A DNA stretch of 36,833 nucleotides, taken from positions 1-36,833 of the forward strand of contig JANYDC010000044.1 in NCBI GenBank assembly GCA_025359965.1, read 5' to 3'. The DNA comes from Pedosphaera sp. GTDB lineage: Bacteria; Verrucomicrobiota; Verrucomicrobiia; Limisphaerales; SXQI01. How positions within the stretch are numbered: position 1 is the first letter of the stretch; each line of letters begins with the position of its first letter. The notes below the pieces were generated by a model. It searched no databases. It was not told the DNA's origin and was given only the letters and a program-made list of their open reading frames with translations. Below, piece after piece: positions 17,412 to 25,754 of this stretch. The position numbers and the translations under genes are program-made.

Positions 17412-17777
17412 ATGCTCCAGATTCGTTCAATTACCGACGTCGCGGATAACACCGGGGCAAAACGCGCCGCAACCATCGGTGTTCTCGGCCGCAACCAGCG
17501 TTATGCCATGGTGGGCGACGTAATCAAGGCCCACATCAAGGAGGCCTCCCCTGACGGTACCGTCAAAAAGGGCGACGTGGTCAATGCTGTGGTGGTCAGA
17601 ACCCGCAAAACCATTCGTCGTGACGACGGATCCTACCTGCGCTTCGATTCCAATGCCATTGTCATCATCGACAAGGACAACAACCCACGCGGAACACGCA
17701 TTTTTGGTCCTGTTGCTCGTGAATTGCGCGACAAGAAATTTATGAAGATTATTTCCCTCGCGCCGGAAGTGATCTGA
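17412..17777 (+). CDS. rplN: 50S ribosomal protein L14
   Basis: L14 lies at the subunit interface and contacts 16S rRNA helix 14. The 121 residues match the family almost end to end: [19 protein letters not shown], the [20 protein letters not shown] block, [20 protein letters not shown] and the ending [12 protein letters not shown]. It opens the spc part of the cluster, 13 bp after rpsQ. Confidence 0.99.
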   Translation: MLQIRSITDVADNTGAKRAATIGVLGRNQRYAMVGDVIKAHIKEASPDGTVKKGDVVNAVVVRTRKTIRRDDGSYLRFDSNAIVIIDKDNNPRGTRIFGPVARELRDKKFMKIISLAPEVI

Positions 17778-17808
17778 CCCGATCTGCAACCTGTCAAATC
17801 AATCAATT

Positions 17809-18084
17809 ATGTCTCGTCCTCATGTTAAACGCGGTGAAGAAGTGGTAGTGACCACCGGCGCGGAACGCGGTAAGCGCGGTAAAGTGATCAGCGTGACCTC
17901 CAATGGTCAGCGTGTGATCGTGGAAGGTTTGAAAATGTTCAAACGCCACACCCGCAAAAGTCAACAGAACCCCAACGGCTCGATTGTTGAGCGTGAGGGT
18001 GCCATGCATATTTCCAATGTTGTGTCTGCTGCCCGATATGACGCCCGCCCCTCCAAGGGTGGTGAAGGCAAAGCGACAACCTGA
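17809..18084 (+). CDS. rplX: 50S ribosomal protein L24
   Basis: L24 is an assembly-initiating large-subunit protein near the tunnel exit. The 91 residues contain the KOW motif (VKRGEEVVVTTGAERGKRGK), then VIVEGLKMFKRHTRKSQQNP and the GSIVEREGAMHISNV block. The C-terminus is somewhat shorter than in E. coli. It follows rplN after 31 bp. Confidence 0.98.
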   Translation: MSRPHVKRGEEVVVTTGAERGKRGKVISVTSNGQRVIVEGLKMFKRHTRKSQQNPNGSIVEREGAMHISNVVSAARYDARPSKGGEGKATT

Positions 18085-18092
18085 ACTGACCT

Positions 18093-18638
18093 ATGAATTC
18101 TCGTCTGTCCAAAAAGTACAAGGATGACATCAAACCCCTTCTCAAAGAGAAGCGTGGTTACACGAACATCCATCAGATTCCTGAAATCAAGAAGATCGTT
18201 ATCAACATGGGCGTGAGTGCCTCCCTCGAAAAGGGTGCTGTTGAAGATGCTGTCCGAGATTTAACCTTGATCACCGGCCGCAAGCCTGTCATTAATAAGG
18301 CTCGCAAAAGCATCGCGAACTTTAAGTTGCGCGAAGGGCAGTCCATCGGCTGTCATGTTACTTTGCGTCGCGACGTGATGTTTGAATTTTTTGACCGCCT
18401 TGTGGCTGCTGCATTGCCACGTATTCGTGATTTCCGCGGAGTTTCCCGCCGTTCCTTTGACGGCCGCGGCAATTACTCCTTGGGCATCAACGATCAAACC
18501 ATTTTTCCGGAAATTGATTTGGAAAAAACCAAGCGCACCCAGGGAATGGATATCACCATCGTGACGTCCGCCTCGTCAGACGACGAAGCCTTGGATTTGC
18601 TGAAGTCGATGGGAATGCCATTCGCCGAAGCTCGATAA
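18093..18638 (+). CDS. rplE: 50S ribosomal protein L5
   Basis: L5 binds 5S rRNA in the central protuberance and contacts P-site tRNA. The 181 residues carry IPEIKKIVINMGVSASLEKG, the LTLITGRKPVINKARKSIAN block, the LREGQSIGCHVTLR loop and the C-terminal GMDITIVTSASSDDEALDLL region. The length is as usual (about 179). It lies eight bases after rplX. Confidence 0.99.
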   Translation: MNSRLSKKYKDDIKPLLKEKRGYTNIHQIPEIKKIVINMGVSASLEKGAVEDAVRDLTLITGRKPVINKARKSIANFKLREGQSIGCHVTLRRDVMFEFFDRLVAAALPRIRDFRGVSRRSFDGRGNYSLGINDQTIFPEIDLEKTKRTQGMDITIVTSASSDDEALDLLKSMGMPFAEAR

Positions 18639-18649
18639 TTTAAGAATAT

Positions 18650-18919
18650 ATGGCAAAAACCTCATGGTTGGAGCGCGAGAAGAAAAAACGCGCGACCGTT
18701 GTTAAATACGCCAAAGTTCGCGCTGAACTTAAGGCGAAGGGTGACTATGCCGGTTTGGCTAAGCTGCCCCGCAATGCCAGTCCTTCCCGGGTGACGAACC
18801 GCTGCTTGGTTACCGGTCGTCGCCACGCTTACATCCGCAAATTTGCGGTCTCCCGTCTCACCTTCCGCGAGTTGGCCCTGAACGGCCTTATCCCGGGCGT
18901 CACCAAAGCCAGCTGGTAA
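18650..18919 (+). CDS. rpsN: 30S ribosomal protein S14, zinc-free type
   Basis: S14 belongs to the late-assembling part of the 30S head. The 89 residues are the long form: the N-terminal [20 protein letters not shown] and the C-terminal [20 protein letters not shown] and [11 protein letters not shown] are seen. The paired CxxC zinc motifs of the short 61-residue form are missing, so it should not bind zinc. It stands at the normal place between rplE and rpsH. Confidence 0.98.
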   Translation: MAKTSWLEREKKKRATVVKYAKVRAELKAKGDYAGLAKLPRNASPSRVTNRCLVTGRRHAYIRKFAVSRLTFRELALNGLIPGVTKASW

Positions 18920-18923
18920 TCCT

Positions 18924-19310
18924 ATGACAGACACAATTTCCGACATGCTCACGCGGATCCGCAACGCCAATCAGGCTTTGCTTCCCTTGGTGGTCATGCC
19001 CCATTCCAAGATCAAAGAAAGCATTGCCCGCATCCTTAAGGATGAAGGTTATCTTGTTGATTTCAACGTAGAGGGTGACAAAATCCGTACTTTGCATCTT
19101 AAACTCAAGTATCAGGGCCGCAAGCCCGTCATCGCCGGCCTCCGCCGCGTCAGCACCCCTGGTCTTCGTCGTTATGTCGGAGTAGGAGAAATCCCGCGCG
19201 TGCTCGGTGGAATGGGCACTGCTATTCTGTCCACGCCTCAAGGCGTACGGACCGGCACCCAAGCCCGCAAGGAAAACCTCGGTGGGGAAGTCCTCTGTTA
19301 TATTTGGTAA
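18924..19310 (+). CDS. rpsH: 30S ribosomal protein S8
   Basis: S8 is a primary binder of the central domain of 16S rRNA; in E. coli it also represses the spc operon. The 128 residues begin TDTISDMLTRIRNANQA and end with the conserved LSTPQGVRTGTQARKENLGG and EVLCYIW. The C-terminal RNA-binding block is intact. It begins four bases after rpsN. Confidence 0.99.
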   Translation: MTDTISDMLTRIRNANQALLPLVVMPHSKIKESIARILKDEGYLVDFNVEGDKIRTLHLKLKYQGRKPVIAGLRRVSTPGLRRYVGVGEIPRVLGGMGTAILSTPQGVRTGTQARKENLGGEVLCYIW

Positions 19311-19314
19311 TTGT

Positions 19315-19851
19315 ATGTCACGCATCGGAAAGATTCCAGTCGCCGTCCCGGCCAAGGTTAAGGTCGAAATTAAGGGTCAGCGCATTTTTGTCGAGGGGCC
19401 GAAGGGCAAACTCGATTTTCAAGCTCCCAAGCGCACCACAGTCGTCTTGAAAGGCGACCAATTGGTGGTAACACGTGGTGGCGAGGATGCTGAAGCTCGT
19501 GCTCTGCACGGACTGGCTCGCGCGATGATCAATAACATGGTCAAGGGTGTCAGCGAGGGCTTCGTAAAGAAACTCGAGATTCAAGGCGTCGGCTTCAAGG
19601 CTGTTGTCCAAGGTAAACTGGTAAACCTCAGCTTGGGCTATTCCCATCCTGTGAATTATCCCATACCCGACCAAATCAAGGTTACAGTGGAAGAAAACAC
19701 CAAAGTGACCATCGAAGGCCCCAGCAAACAGATGGTGGGTCAGGTCGCTTCCGAAATCCGCGCCTATTATCCTCCTGAGCCTTACAAAGGTAAGGGTGTG
19801 CGCTATTCCGACGAGAAGGTTAAGCGCAAAGAAGGCAAAACAGTCCAGTAA
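19315..19851 (+). CDS. rplF: 50S ribosomal protein L6
   Basis: L6 has two similar RNA-binding domains and lies near the factor-binding site. The ATG at 19315 gives 178 residues starting MSRIGKIPVAVPAKVKVEIK; the frame is open further upstream, but that part lies inside rpsH. The conserved LHGLARAMINNMVKGVSEGF and the C-terminal EPYKGKGVRYSDEKVKRKEG are present. Confidence 0.99.
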   Translation: MSRIGKIPVAVPAKVKVEIKGQRIFVEGPKGKLDFQAPKRTTVVLKGDQLVVTRGGEDAEARALHGLARAMINNMVKGVSEGFVKKLEIQGVGFKAVVQGKLVNLSLGYSHPVNYPIPDQIKVTVEENTKVTIEGPSKQMVGQVASEIRAYYPPEPYKGKGVRYSDEKVKRKEGKTVQ

Positions 19852-19914
19852 TTTGGCTGATCACATTAGAGAATTTTTTAATTGGTTTGCGGCAAAATCC
19901 GCAATCCGAAGCAT

Positions 19915-20277
19915 ATGAGACACGAAAAGAAGAATAAATTGCGGCAGTTGCGCGTGTGGCGCATCCGTAAAAAAGTGGTCGGTACCAGCGAACGCCCCCG
20001 TATGGCGGTGAAGTTTAGTGGCACCCATATTTACGTCCAGTTCATCGATGACAGCATCGGACGCACTTTGGCCAGCGCGAGCACCGTCCAAAAGGGTGTG
20101 AAAGCGACTAAAGGCCAGGCAAACGTTGTCAACGCAAAACGCATTGGCACAACTGCCGCCGAAGCGGCCAAAGCCGTTGGAATTAACGCAGTGGTTTTCG
20201 ACAGGGCTGGTGCCCGCTACCACGGCAAAATTAAAGCGCTGGCCGACGCGGCTCGCGAAGCTGGTCTGCATCTATAA
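19915..20277 (+). CDS. rplR: 50S ribosomal protein L18
   Basis: L18 binds 5S rRNA with L5 in the central protuberance. From the ATG at 19915 it has 120 residues, MRHEKKNKLRQLRVWRIRKK onward, then RPRMAVKFSGTHIYVQFIDD and the C-terminal FDRAGARYHGKIKALADAAR, all family-typical. A TTG at 19882 is in frame but would add eleven residues without family support. The spacer after rplF is 63 bp, one of the longer ones of the cluster. Confidence 0.98.
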   Translation: MRHEKKNKLRQLRVWRIRKKVVGTSERPRMAVKFSGTHIYVQFIDDSIGRTLASASTVQKGVKATKGQANVVNAKRIGTTAAEAAKAVGINAVVFDRAGARYHGKIKALADAAREAGLHL

Positions 20278-20297
20278 CCCGTTAGGAATCAATTTTT

Positions 20298-20927
20298 GTG
20301 GCTGAGAATACTAGCAATCCTTATCAAGGCGGTCAGGGCAATCGTGGCGGCGGTCAGGGACGCGGTCCCGGTCGTGGCGGCCCCCGCCGTGGACGTGGTC
20401 CCGATGGTGACAATGGTCCTCGCGACGCAGATGGCAACGAACTCGTTGAAAAAGTCGTTTTCATCAATCGTAACTCCAAGGTGGTAAAAGGCGGACGCCG
20501 CTTCAGCTTCAGCGCACTGGTCGTTGTGGGTGATAAGCGCGGTCGCGTTGGTCTCGGTCTTGGCAAAGCACACGAAGTCGCTGATGCAATTCGCAAGGGC
20601 GGAGAAGACGCCAAGCACAGCATGGTAACAGTTGCTTTGAATCAGGCCACCATTCCCCACGATACCACAGTTAATTTTGGTGGAGCCCGTGTCCTCCTCC
20701 GTCCTGCTTCACCTGGTACTGGCATTATTGCTGGTAAGACCGTGAGGGCAGTGCTGGAGTCCGCCGGTGTTAAAGACATTTTGACAAAGTCTCTCGGTTC
20801 GCAAAACGCTGCCAATGTGGCCAAGGCCACTTTGAAAGCCCTGCTAAGCCTTCGTTTGCGTGAAGAGATCATGCGCGGTCGCGGTATCCAAGTCCGGGCC
20901 AAGGCCAGCGTCGTCCCCACTACCTGA
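20298..20927 (+). CDS. rpsE: 30S ribosomal protein S5 with Gly/Arg-rich N-terminus
   Basis: S5 takes part in accuracy and forms the mRNA entry site with S3 and S4. The gene starts with GTG at 20298 and encodes 209 residues. The S5 core begins near residue 48 ([20 protein letters not shown]), followed by [31 protein letters not shown] and the [18 protein letters not shown] block. Residues 10-37 are an RGG-like extension ([19 protein letters not shown]) that E. coli S5 lacks. rpmD (L30), which normally follows, is absent; rplO begins nine bases later. Confidence 0.97.
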   Translation: MAENTSNPYQGGQGNRGGGQGRGPGRGGPRRGRGPDGDNGPRDADGNELVEKVVFINRNSKVVKGGRRFSFSALVVVGDKRGRVGLGLGKAHEVADAIRKGGEDAKHSMVTVALNQATIPHDTTVNFGGARVLLRPASPGTGIIAGKTVRAVLESAGVKDILTKSLGSQNAANVAKATLKALLSLRLREEIMRGRGIQVRAKASVVPTT

Positions 20928-20936
20928 TTTTATTTT

Positions 20937-21437
20937 ATGCGTCTCCATGATTTGAAGCCCCGCCCCGGTGCAAAGCATCGTCGTAAGCGCCTCGGCCAAG
21001 GTGAATCCAGCGGTCACGGCAAAACCAGCGGTCGCGGTGGCAAAGGCCAGAGCGCCCGCTCCGGTTCCTCCATTCGTCCAGGGTTCGAAGGTGGCCAAAT
21101 GCCATTGATCCGCCGTATTCCTAAACGTGGTTTCAACAATTACGAACACACCACTTCTTACGTGGGCATCAATATTCGTTCTTTGAACAAGTTCGAAGAT
21201 GGTGCGCGTGTTGACGAGGACGCATTGCGTGCTCTCGGGGCTTCCAAAGGACGCGGACACGGCATCAAGATTCTCGGCACAGGCGAGATCACCAAGAAAT
21301 TGACTGTTGCTGCACACGCCTTCAGCGATGCGGCTCGTAAGAAAATCGAGGCTGCCGGGGGGTCCTGCGAAGTCGTCGGTGTTAAAGTTGTTCAGCCCAA
21401 GGGTAAGCCTGCGGCTAAGGCCAAAGTCAAAGCCTGA
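20937..21437 (+). CDS. rplO: 50S ribosomal protein L15
   Basis: L15 is a late-assembly large-subunit protein. The 166 residues have the basic Gly-rich N-terminus (LKPRPGAKHRRKRLGQGESS, then GHGKTSGRGGKGQSARSG), the FEGGQMPLIRRIPKRGFNN block and the C-terminal KILGTGEITKKLTVAAHAFS. The last ten residues are an Ala/Lys tail. It is placed directly after rpsE and 31 bp before secY. Confidence 0.98.
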   Translation: MRLHDLKPRPGAKHRRKRLGQGESSGHGKTSGRGGKGQSARSGSSIRPGFEGGQMPLIRRIPKRGFNNYEHTTSYVGINIRSLNKFEDGARVDEDALRALGASKGRGHGIKILGTGEITKKLTVAAHAFSDAARKKIEAAGGSCEVVGVKVVQPKGKPAAKAKVKA

Positions 21438-21468
21438 TTGAGTTAGCTCGACTCACGCCCTCATAAGC

Positions 21469-22845
21469 ATGCTTACCGCCATCGTCAACACGTTCTCGAA
21501 CTGCTTCAAAATACCGGAGCTCAAGTCGAGAATCATCTTCACCATGATTGTCTTGGGTGTGTGCCGCCTTATCGCACATATTCAGATTCCTGGGCTGGAC
21601 GGTGCCGAGCTGCAGGCTTGGTTCGCCAAGAACTCTGGCAACATGAGTGGTTCCATGTTGGGGACTTACAGTCTCTTCACTGGAGGTGCGCTTCAAAAAT
21701 GTGCCATCGGAGCCTTGGGCATCATGCCTTACATTACGGCGACCATCATCATTCAGTTGATGAGCGCCATAGTTCCAAGCATGAGCAAGCTGGCCCGCGA
21801 AGAGGGTGGGCGTGCAAAGATCGTTCAGTACGGCAGGTTTTTAACGGTTCTTTTGTGTCTGATTCACGGCACTCTCATGACCTTGGGTTGGGAAAAACCC
21901 CAAGCCTTGTTCCCTGGAGTGGACCATTTGGTCTTGATTGAGAATCTTTGGTGGTATCGGTTTCAGACTATCTTGATTCTTACCACAGCCACACTGCTCC
22001 TTATGTGGTTGGGTGAACAAATCACCGAGCGGGGAATTGGTAACGGTATTTCTCTCATCATTACCGTGGGCATTTTGGCTGACCTGCCAAAGGCAGGACA
22101 AGCCGCCCTCCTCATGTTCTTCCCTCCCGAAGGTGTTGAGCGCCATTTTAACGGATTCCACGCCATTGGTCTTCTGGCTTTGCTGGGTGGCGTCGTGGCA
22201 GGAGTTATTGCAGTGACTCAAGCTCAGCGAAAAATCCCTGTCCAATATGCACAACGTGCGGTGGGCCGCAAAGTCTACGCTGCCAGCAGCTCGTTCATGC
22301 CGCTCAGAGTTAATTATGCGGGCGTCATGCCAATCATCTTCGCTCAGGCGATTCTGATTTTTCCTGCCATGATCCTGATGAAATTGGGCGAACTCACAAG
22401 CGTCAAGCTGTTTTCAGAAGTTGGTGCTGAGTTGGATCGTGGCCACTGGTTGTACTACGTTTTGTATACTTCCATGATTTTGTTCTTCTCGTACTTCTGG
22501 GTTGCCACCCAGTTCAACGAGATTCAGATCGCCGATGATTTGAAGAAACATGGCGGTTACATCCCCGGGGTGCGTCCTGGTGTTGCTACCAGCGACTTCT
22601 TACATAATGCGATGAGCCGGATCACGCTGGCTGGAGCGGTTTTCCTTACTCTGATCGCGTTAATTCCCCAGTTTTTGGGAATGAAATTTAACATCGACCA
22701 GTATGTGTCACAGTTCTTTGGTGGCACCAGCATGTTGATTACAGTGGGTGTGCTTCTTGACACCATGCGTCAAATGGAAACACATTTGCTGATGCGCCAC
22801 TACGACGGCTTTCTCAAGAAAGGTCGCCTCAAAGGTCGGTTCTGA
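21469..22845 (+). CDS. secY: Protein translocase subunit SecY
   Basis: SecY is the channel of the Sec translocon in the inner membrane. The 458 residues are rich in hydrophobic helices, consistent with the family's ten. Family blocks are seen: an early IPGLDG, GIMPYITATIIIQLMSAIVP with the following KLAREEGG, EQITERGIGNGISLIITVGI, and QFNEIQIADDLKKHGGYIPG with the RPG loop. The C-terminal cytoplasmic tail is basic (MRHYDGFLKKGRLKGRF). Its place between rplO and map is standard. Confidence 0.98.
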   Translation: MLTAIVNTFSNCFKIPELKSRIIFTMIVLGVCRLIAHIQIPGLDGAELQAWFAKNSGNMSGSMLGTYSLFTGGALQKCAIGALGIMPYITATIIIQLMSAIVPSMSKLAREEGGRAKIVQYGRFLTVLLCLIHGTLMTLGWEKPQALFPGVDHLVLIENLWWYRFQTILILTTATLLLMWLGEQITERGIGNGISLIITVGILADLPKAGQAALLMFFPPEGVERHFNGFHAIGLLALLGGVVAGVIAVTQAQRKIPVQYAQRAVGRKVYAASSSFMPLRVNYAGVMPIIFAQAILIFPAMILMKLGELTSVKLFSEVGAELDRGHWLYYVLYTSMILFFSYFWVATQFNEIQIADDLKKHGGYIPGVRPGVATSDFLHNAMSRITLAGAVFLTLIALIPQFLGMKFNIDQYVSQFFGGTSMLITVGVLLDTMRQMETHLLMRHYDGFLKKGRLKGRF

Positions 22846-22923
22846 TGCCTTTGGGTTGCAGTTGTGACCTTTGGTTGGTGTGCTGAGTTTGTTGATGGTC
22901 GGGTATGTTGCTGGTGTAGGACT

Positions 22924-23703
22924 ATGATCGTGATCAAGAATGAGCGTGAGATCGTAGCGATGCGAGCGGCGGGACGAATAGCTGGGACAGTGCGTGACGA
23001 GGTTGCGGCCTACATCAAGCCTGGGTTGACCACTCAAGAGATAGATTTGTTTGCGGCCGATAGAATTAAGTTCTACGGCGGGAAGAGTGCCTTTTTGGGA
23101 TACAAGAAGTACCCATGTCACCTCTGCATTTCAGTGAATGAAGCAGTGGTTCATGGATTGGCGGGAAACCGTCGCGTACAGCTTGGAGATATAATTAGTT
23201 TGGATGTGGGCGTTGTCTTGAACGGCTACATCGGCGATACGGCCACTACCGTCGCGGTGGGTGGTTGCGATGTTTTGTCGCAAAAATTGATTGATATTAC
23301 TGAGCGTGCCTTGTATGAAGGTATCTCTTGCGCTGTTGCCGGGAACCGAGTGGTCGATATTTCGCGGGCGGTGCAGATGTTTGTAGAGACAAACGGGTTT
23401 AGTGTGGTGCGTGAATTCGTTGGGCATGGTGTCGGTAAAACCATGCACGAAGAACCGCAGATACCCAATTTTGTGGAGCGGGGGCGGAGTTCGCCCAAGT
23501 TGAGGCCTGGGATGACGCTAGCGATTGAGCCGATGGTCAACGCGGGGCGGCCTCAGGTTGATGTCCTTAAAGATGGCTGGACGGTGGTGACAAGGGATGG
23601 TTCCCTGTCGGCACATTTCGAGCATACTGTTTTAATAACAGATGGTGAGCCGGAGATTTTGACGTGCCAAGAGCCGAAGCAATTACGGTTGAAGCAATCG
23701 TGA
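22924..23703 (+). CDS. map: Methionine aminopeptidase, type I
   Basis: It removes the N-terminal Met from new proteins in the cytoplasm. The ATG at 22924 gives 259 residues. The five metal ligands are visible: D94 and D105 in SLDVGVVLNGYIGDTATTVA, H168 in VGHGVGKTMHEEPQ, E202 in AIEPMV and E233 in FEHTVL; His77 matches the substrate-binding His. A GTG at 22864 would add 20 residues containing several cysteines but has no family support. Its codon use (more GGG, GTG and TTG) looks less biased than in the ribosomal genes around it. Its 3' end overlaps infA by 40 bp. Confidence 0.96.
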   Translation: MIVIKNEREIVAMRAAGRIAGTVRDEVAAYIKPGLTTQEIDLFAADRIKFYGGKSAFLGYKKYPCHLCISVNEAVVHGLAGNRRVQLGDIISLDVGVVLNGYIGDTATTVAVGGCDVLSQKLIDITERALYEGISCAVAGNRVVDISRAVQMFVETNGFSVVREFVGHGVGKTMHEEPQIPNFVERGRSSPKLRPGMTLAIEPMVNAGRPQVDVLKDGWTVVTRDGSLSAHFEHTVLITDGEPEILTCQEPKQLRLKQS

Positions 23704-23885
23704 TTGAAGCGATGGCCAGCGGGGTGTACCGGGTAGAATTACCCAACGGTCACAAGCTGCTGGGGCATCCGACGCGAAAGCTCAAGTTGAGCAATAGCCG
23801 GTTGGCCGTAGGTGAAAGAATAACTGTGGAGATGTCTCCTTTCGATATGTCGAAGGGTTCCATCACCGTTAGAGAGGAAAAGTAG
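23664..23885 (+). CDS. infA: Translation initiation factor IF-1
   Basis: IF-1 blocks the A site during initiation. The 73 residues from GTG at 23664 align without gaps to the N-terminal half of E. coli IF-1: 22 residues precede the conserved RVEL in both. The OB-fold blocks [40 protein letters not shown] and ITVREEK are seen. The start lies 40 bp inside the end of map in another frame, so translation of the two may be coupled. An in-frame start after the map stop would remove the first strand of the fold. Confidence 0.95.
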   Translation: MPRAEAITVEAIVIEAMASGVYRVELPNGHKLLGHPTRKLKLSNSRLAVGERITVEMSPFDMSKGSITVREEK

Positions 23886-23889
23886 AACG

Positions 23890-24003
23890 ATGAAAGTCAG
23901 GGCGTCAGTAAAAAAACTGTGCGAACACTGCAAAGTGGTGCGTCGCAAAGGTGTGATTCGTATCATTTGTACGAACTCGCGCCACAAGCAACGTCAGGGT
24001 TAA
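23890..24003 (+). CDS. rpmJ: 50S ribosomal protein L36
   Basis: A small basic large-subunit protein of 37 residues: [20 protein letters not shown], then [17 protein letters not shown]. The zinc ligands C11, C14, C27 and H32 are all present (CxxC-x12-CxxxxH), so this is the zinc-binding form. It starts four bases after infA and ends 12 bp before rpsM, the classic order. Confidence 0.98.
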   Translation: MKVRASVKKLCEHCKVVRRKGVIRIICTNSRHKQRQG

Positions 24004-24015
24004 CAAGAACAATTT

Positions 24016-24411
24016 ATGGCACGCATTATTGGTGTAGACATTCCCGGCCAGAAGCGGATCGATATCGCCCTCCGCTACATTTATGGCATCGGGCCGGTGA
24101 ACGCTAAGGTCATTCTGGCAAATGCCGCGATTGATCCGAGCATCCGCGCGAAAGATTTGAACGAGCAGCAGTTGTCCCAGATTGTGCATGCCATTCAAGA
24201 GGGTAAGTATGTCATCGAGGGCGATCTTCGCCGAGAACTCGGTCTGACCCTCAAACGCCTTCAGGGTATCAAGAGCTACCGCGGAGTGCGGCATCTCCGC
24301 AGCCTGCCGGTACGCGGACAACGCACCCAGACCAACGCGCGCACCCGCAAGGGACCGCGTAAAACCGTCGGCGTGCAACGCAACCCGAATGCCAAGACCG
24401 GCATCCACTAA
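24016..24411 (+). CDS. rpsM: 30S ribosomal protein S13
   Basis: S13 lies at the top of the 30S head and contacts P-site tRNA and 23S rRNA. The 131 residues show MARIIGVDIPGQKRIDIALR, the YIYGIGPVNAKVIL helix-turn unit, and the C-terminal YRGVRHLRSLPVRGQRTQTN and ARTRKGPRKTV tail. The length is slightly above E. coli (118). Confidence 0.99.
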   Translation: MARIIGVDIPGQKRIDIALRYIYGIGPVNAKVILANAAIDPSIRAKDLNEQQLSQIVHAIQEGKYVIEGDLRRELGLTLKRLQGIKSYRGVRHLRSLPVRGQRTQTNARTRKGPRKTVGVQRNPNAKTGIH

Positions 24412-24450
24412 ACGCCGAAACCCGATTTCATTTAATCCCTAGGATTTTCC

Positions 24451-25071
24451 ATGGCTGAGGAAGCAAAACCGAAAAAGACGTCTCCTAAAAAGGAGCAGAG
24501 TGCGGAAACGACCACCGCTGGCACCGCTGAGGCGAAGCCCGCGAAGGCGTCCAAGAAAACCGCCGAAGGCGCCGCTGGCGCTGAAGGTGCCAAGACTGCT
24601 GGCGCGCCAGCAGGAGCAGCAGCAGTGGGCGTTCTGCCTGTGGCTGCAGCAGCTCCTACAGCCGCTGAGCTTCTGGGCGAAGACCCCAACCTGAAGAAAA
24701 TCGTCAAGGCCAAGGGTGCCAAGAACGTTTCCAACGGTATTGCTCACATCTCTGCCACTTTCAACAACACGCAAGTCACGATCACCGACATGCAGGGCAA
24801 CCTAATTGGTTGGTCCAGTGCCGGTCGGGTCGGCTTCAAGGGATCTCGCAAGAGCACCGCATTCGCCGCGCAGCAAGTTTCCCAGGATGCTGCCCGTCAA
24901 GCGATGTCCCATGGCATGCGCGAAGTTGAGATTCGTGTCAACGGACCCGGTTCCGGACGCGAGTCCGCCATCCGTGCGTTGCAGGCGATTGGTTTGGAGA
25001 TCAGCACGATCAAAGATGTGACGCCGATTCCCCATAACGGCTGCAGGCCCCGCAAAAAACGCCGCGTGTAA
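24451..25071 (+). CDS. rpsK: 30S ribosomal protein S11 with long Ala/Lys-rich N-terminus
   Basis: S11 belongs to the platform of the 30S subunit near the E site. The conserved core begins near residue 88 ([20 protein letters not shown]) and continues with [35 protein letters not shown] and the ending [18 protein letters not shown]. The full frame has 206 residues against about 129 in E. coli. Residues 1-85 are a low-complexity Ala/Lys/Glu/Thr stretch ([20 protein letters not shown]). The ATG at 24451 is the natural start because no usable in-frame Met lies before the core, but a non-ATG start nearer the core cannot be excluded. Confidence 0.95.
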   Translation: MAEEAKPKKTSPKKEQSAETTTAGTAEAKPAKASKKTAEGAAGAEGAKTAGAPAGAAAVGVLPVAAAAPTAAELLGEDPNLKKIVKAKGAKNVSNGIAHISATFNNTQVTITDMQGNLIGWSSAGRVGFKGSRKSTAFAAQQVSQDAARQAMSHGMREVEIRVNGPGSGRESAIRALQAIGLEISTIKDVTPIPHNGCRPRKKRRV

Positions 25072-25095
25072 TCGGACAACCCCACTTTTCATACT

Positions 25096-25704
25096 ATGGC
25101 TCGTTATACTGGTCCCCGTCTCCGCATCAGCCGCCGTTTTGGTGTGGCGATTTTTGGTGCCTCGAAATATCTCGAACGCAAGAATTACCCTCCCGGTGTT
25201 CACGGCCCCAAATCGCGCCGCAAACATACCGACTACGGTCTGGGTCTGATCGAGAAGCAGAAGCTTCGCTATTTCTATGGCCTGATGGAACGCCAGTTCC
25301 GCGGCATCTATGAAAAAGCGCTGCGCCGTCGTGGTATCACCGGCGAGACCATGCTCCAGATCTTGGAGACACGTCTGGATAATTTCGTCTATCAACTTGG
25401 CTTTGGTGCAACTCGCGCCGCAGCCCGGCAGATGGTCACCCACGGTCACATCAACGTCAACGGCCGCAAGGTTTCGATTCCTTCCTATGCCTTGAAAGTG
25501 AATGACGTGGTTGAGGCCCGTGACAAGAGTGTGTCGCGCCAGATGGCGACCAAGTCCATGGAAGCGAGCACCAGCCGCACCGTGCCTGACTGGGTTATGT
25601 TGAACAAGGACGGCTTCAAGGGAACAGTCCTGCGCATGCCCACCAAGGATGACGTCCAACCGATTGCCAACGTTCAGGCAATTGTCGAATTTTACTCCCG
25701 ATAA
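25096..25704 (+). CDS. rpsD: 30S ribosomal protein S4
   Basis: S4 starts assembly of the 16S 5' domain and, in E. coli, represses the alpha operon. The 202 residues begin MARYTGPRLRISRRFGVAIF. The N-terminal cysteines of zinc-binding S4 are absent. The S4 RNA-binding domain is seen in ETRLDNFVYQLGFGATRAAA and MVTHGHINVNGRKVSIPSYA. It lies between rpsK (24 bp) and a 143-bp spacer with a hairpin before rpoA. Confidence 0.98.
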   Translation: MARYTGPRLRISRRFGVAIFGASKYLERKNYPPGVHGPKSRRKHTDYGLGLIEKQKLRYFYGLMERQFRGIYEKALRRRGITGETMLQILETRLDNFVYQLGFGATRAAARQMVTHGHINVNGRKVSIPSYALKVNDVVEARDKSVSRQMATKSMEASTSRTVPDWVMLNKDGFKGTVLRMPTKDDVQPIANVQAIVEFYSR

Positions 25705-25727
25705 AACCAACCGTCTTGGGAAGCCGA

Positions 25728-25754
25728 GGGTGCGAACTCTTTGAGATCGCACCC
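25728..25754 (+). promoter_or_regulatory. Hairpin between rpsD and rpoA
   Basis: GGGTGCGA (25728-25735) pairs perfectly with TCGCACCC (25747-25754); inside, CTC/GAG around TTT extends the stem after an A-A mismatch. No T-run follows, so it is not a standard terminator. It lies in the only spacer above 100 bp inside the ribosomal-protein run. It might be an RNA-processing site or a regulatory target for S4; this is inference. The rest of the spacer ends in a good AAAGGA ribosome-binding site for rpoA. Confidence 0.45.

Noticed and set aside
22864..22923. Cys-containing N-terminal extension of methionine aminopeptidase from GTG at 22864
   Set aside because: The type I family starts at the MIVIKNEREI block; the extension has no proper zinc-finger spacing and no ribosome-binding site.
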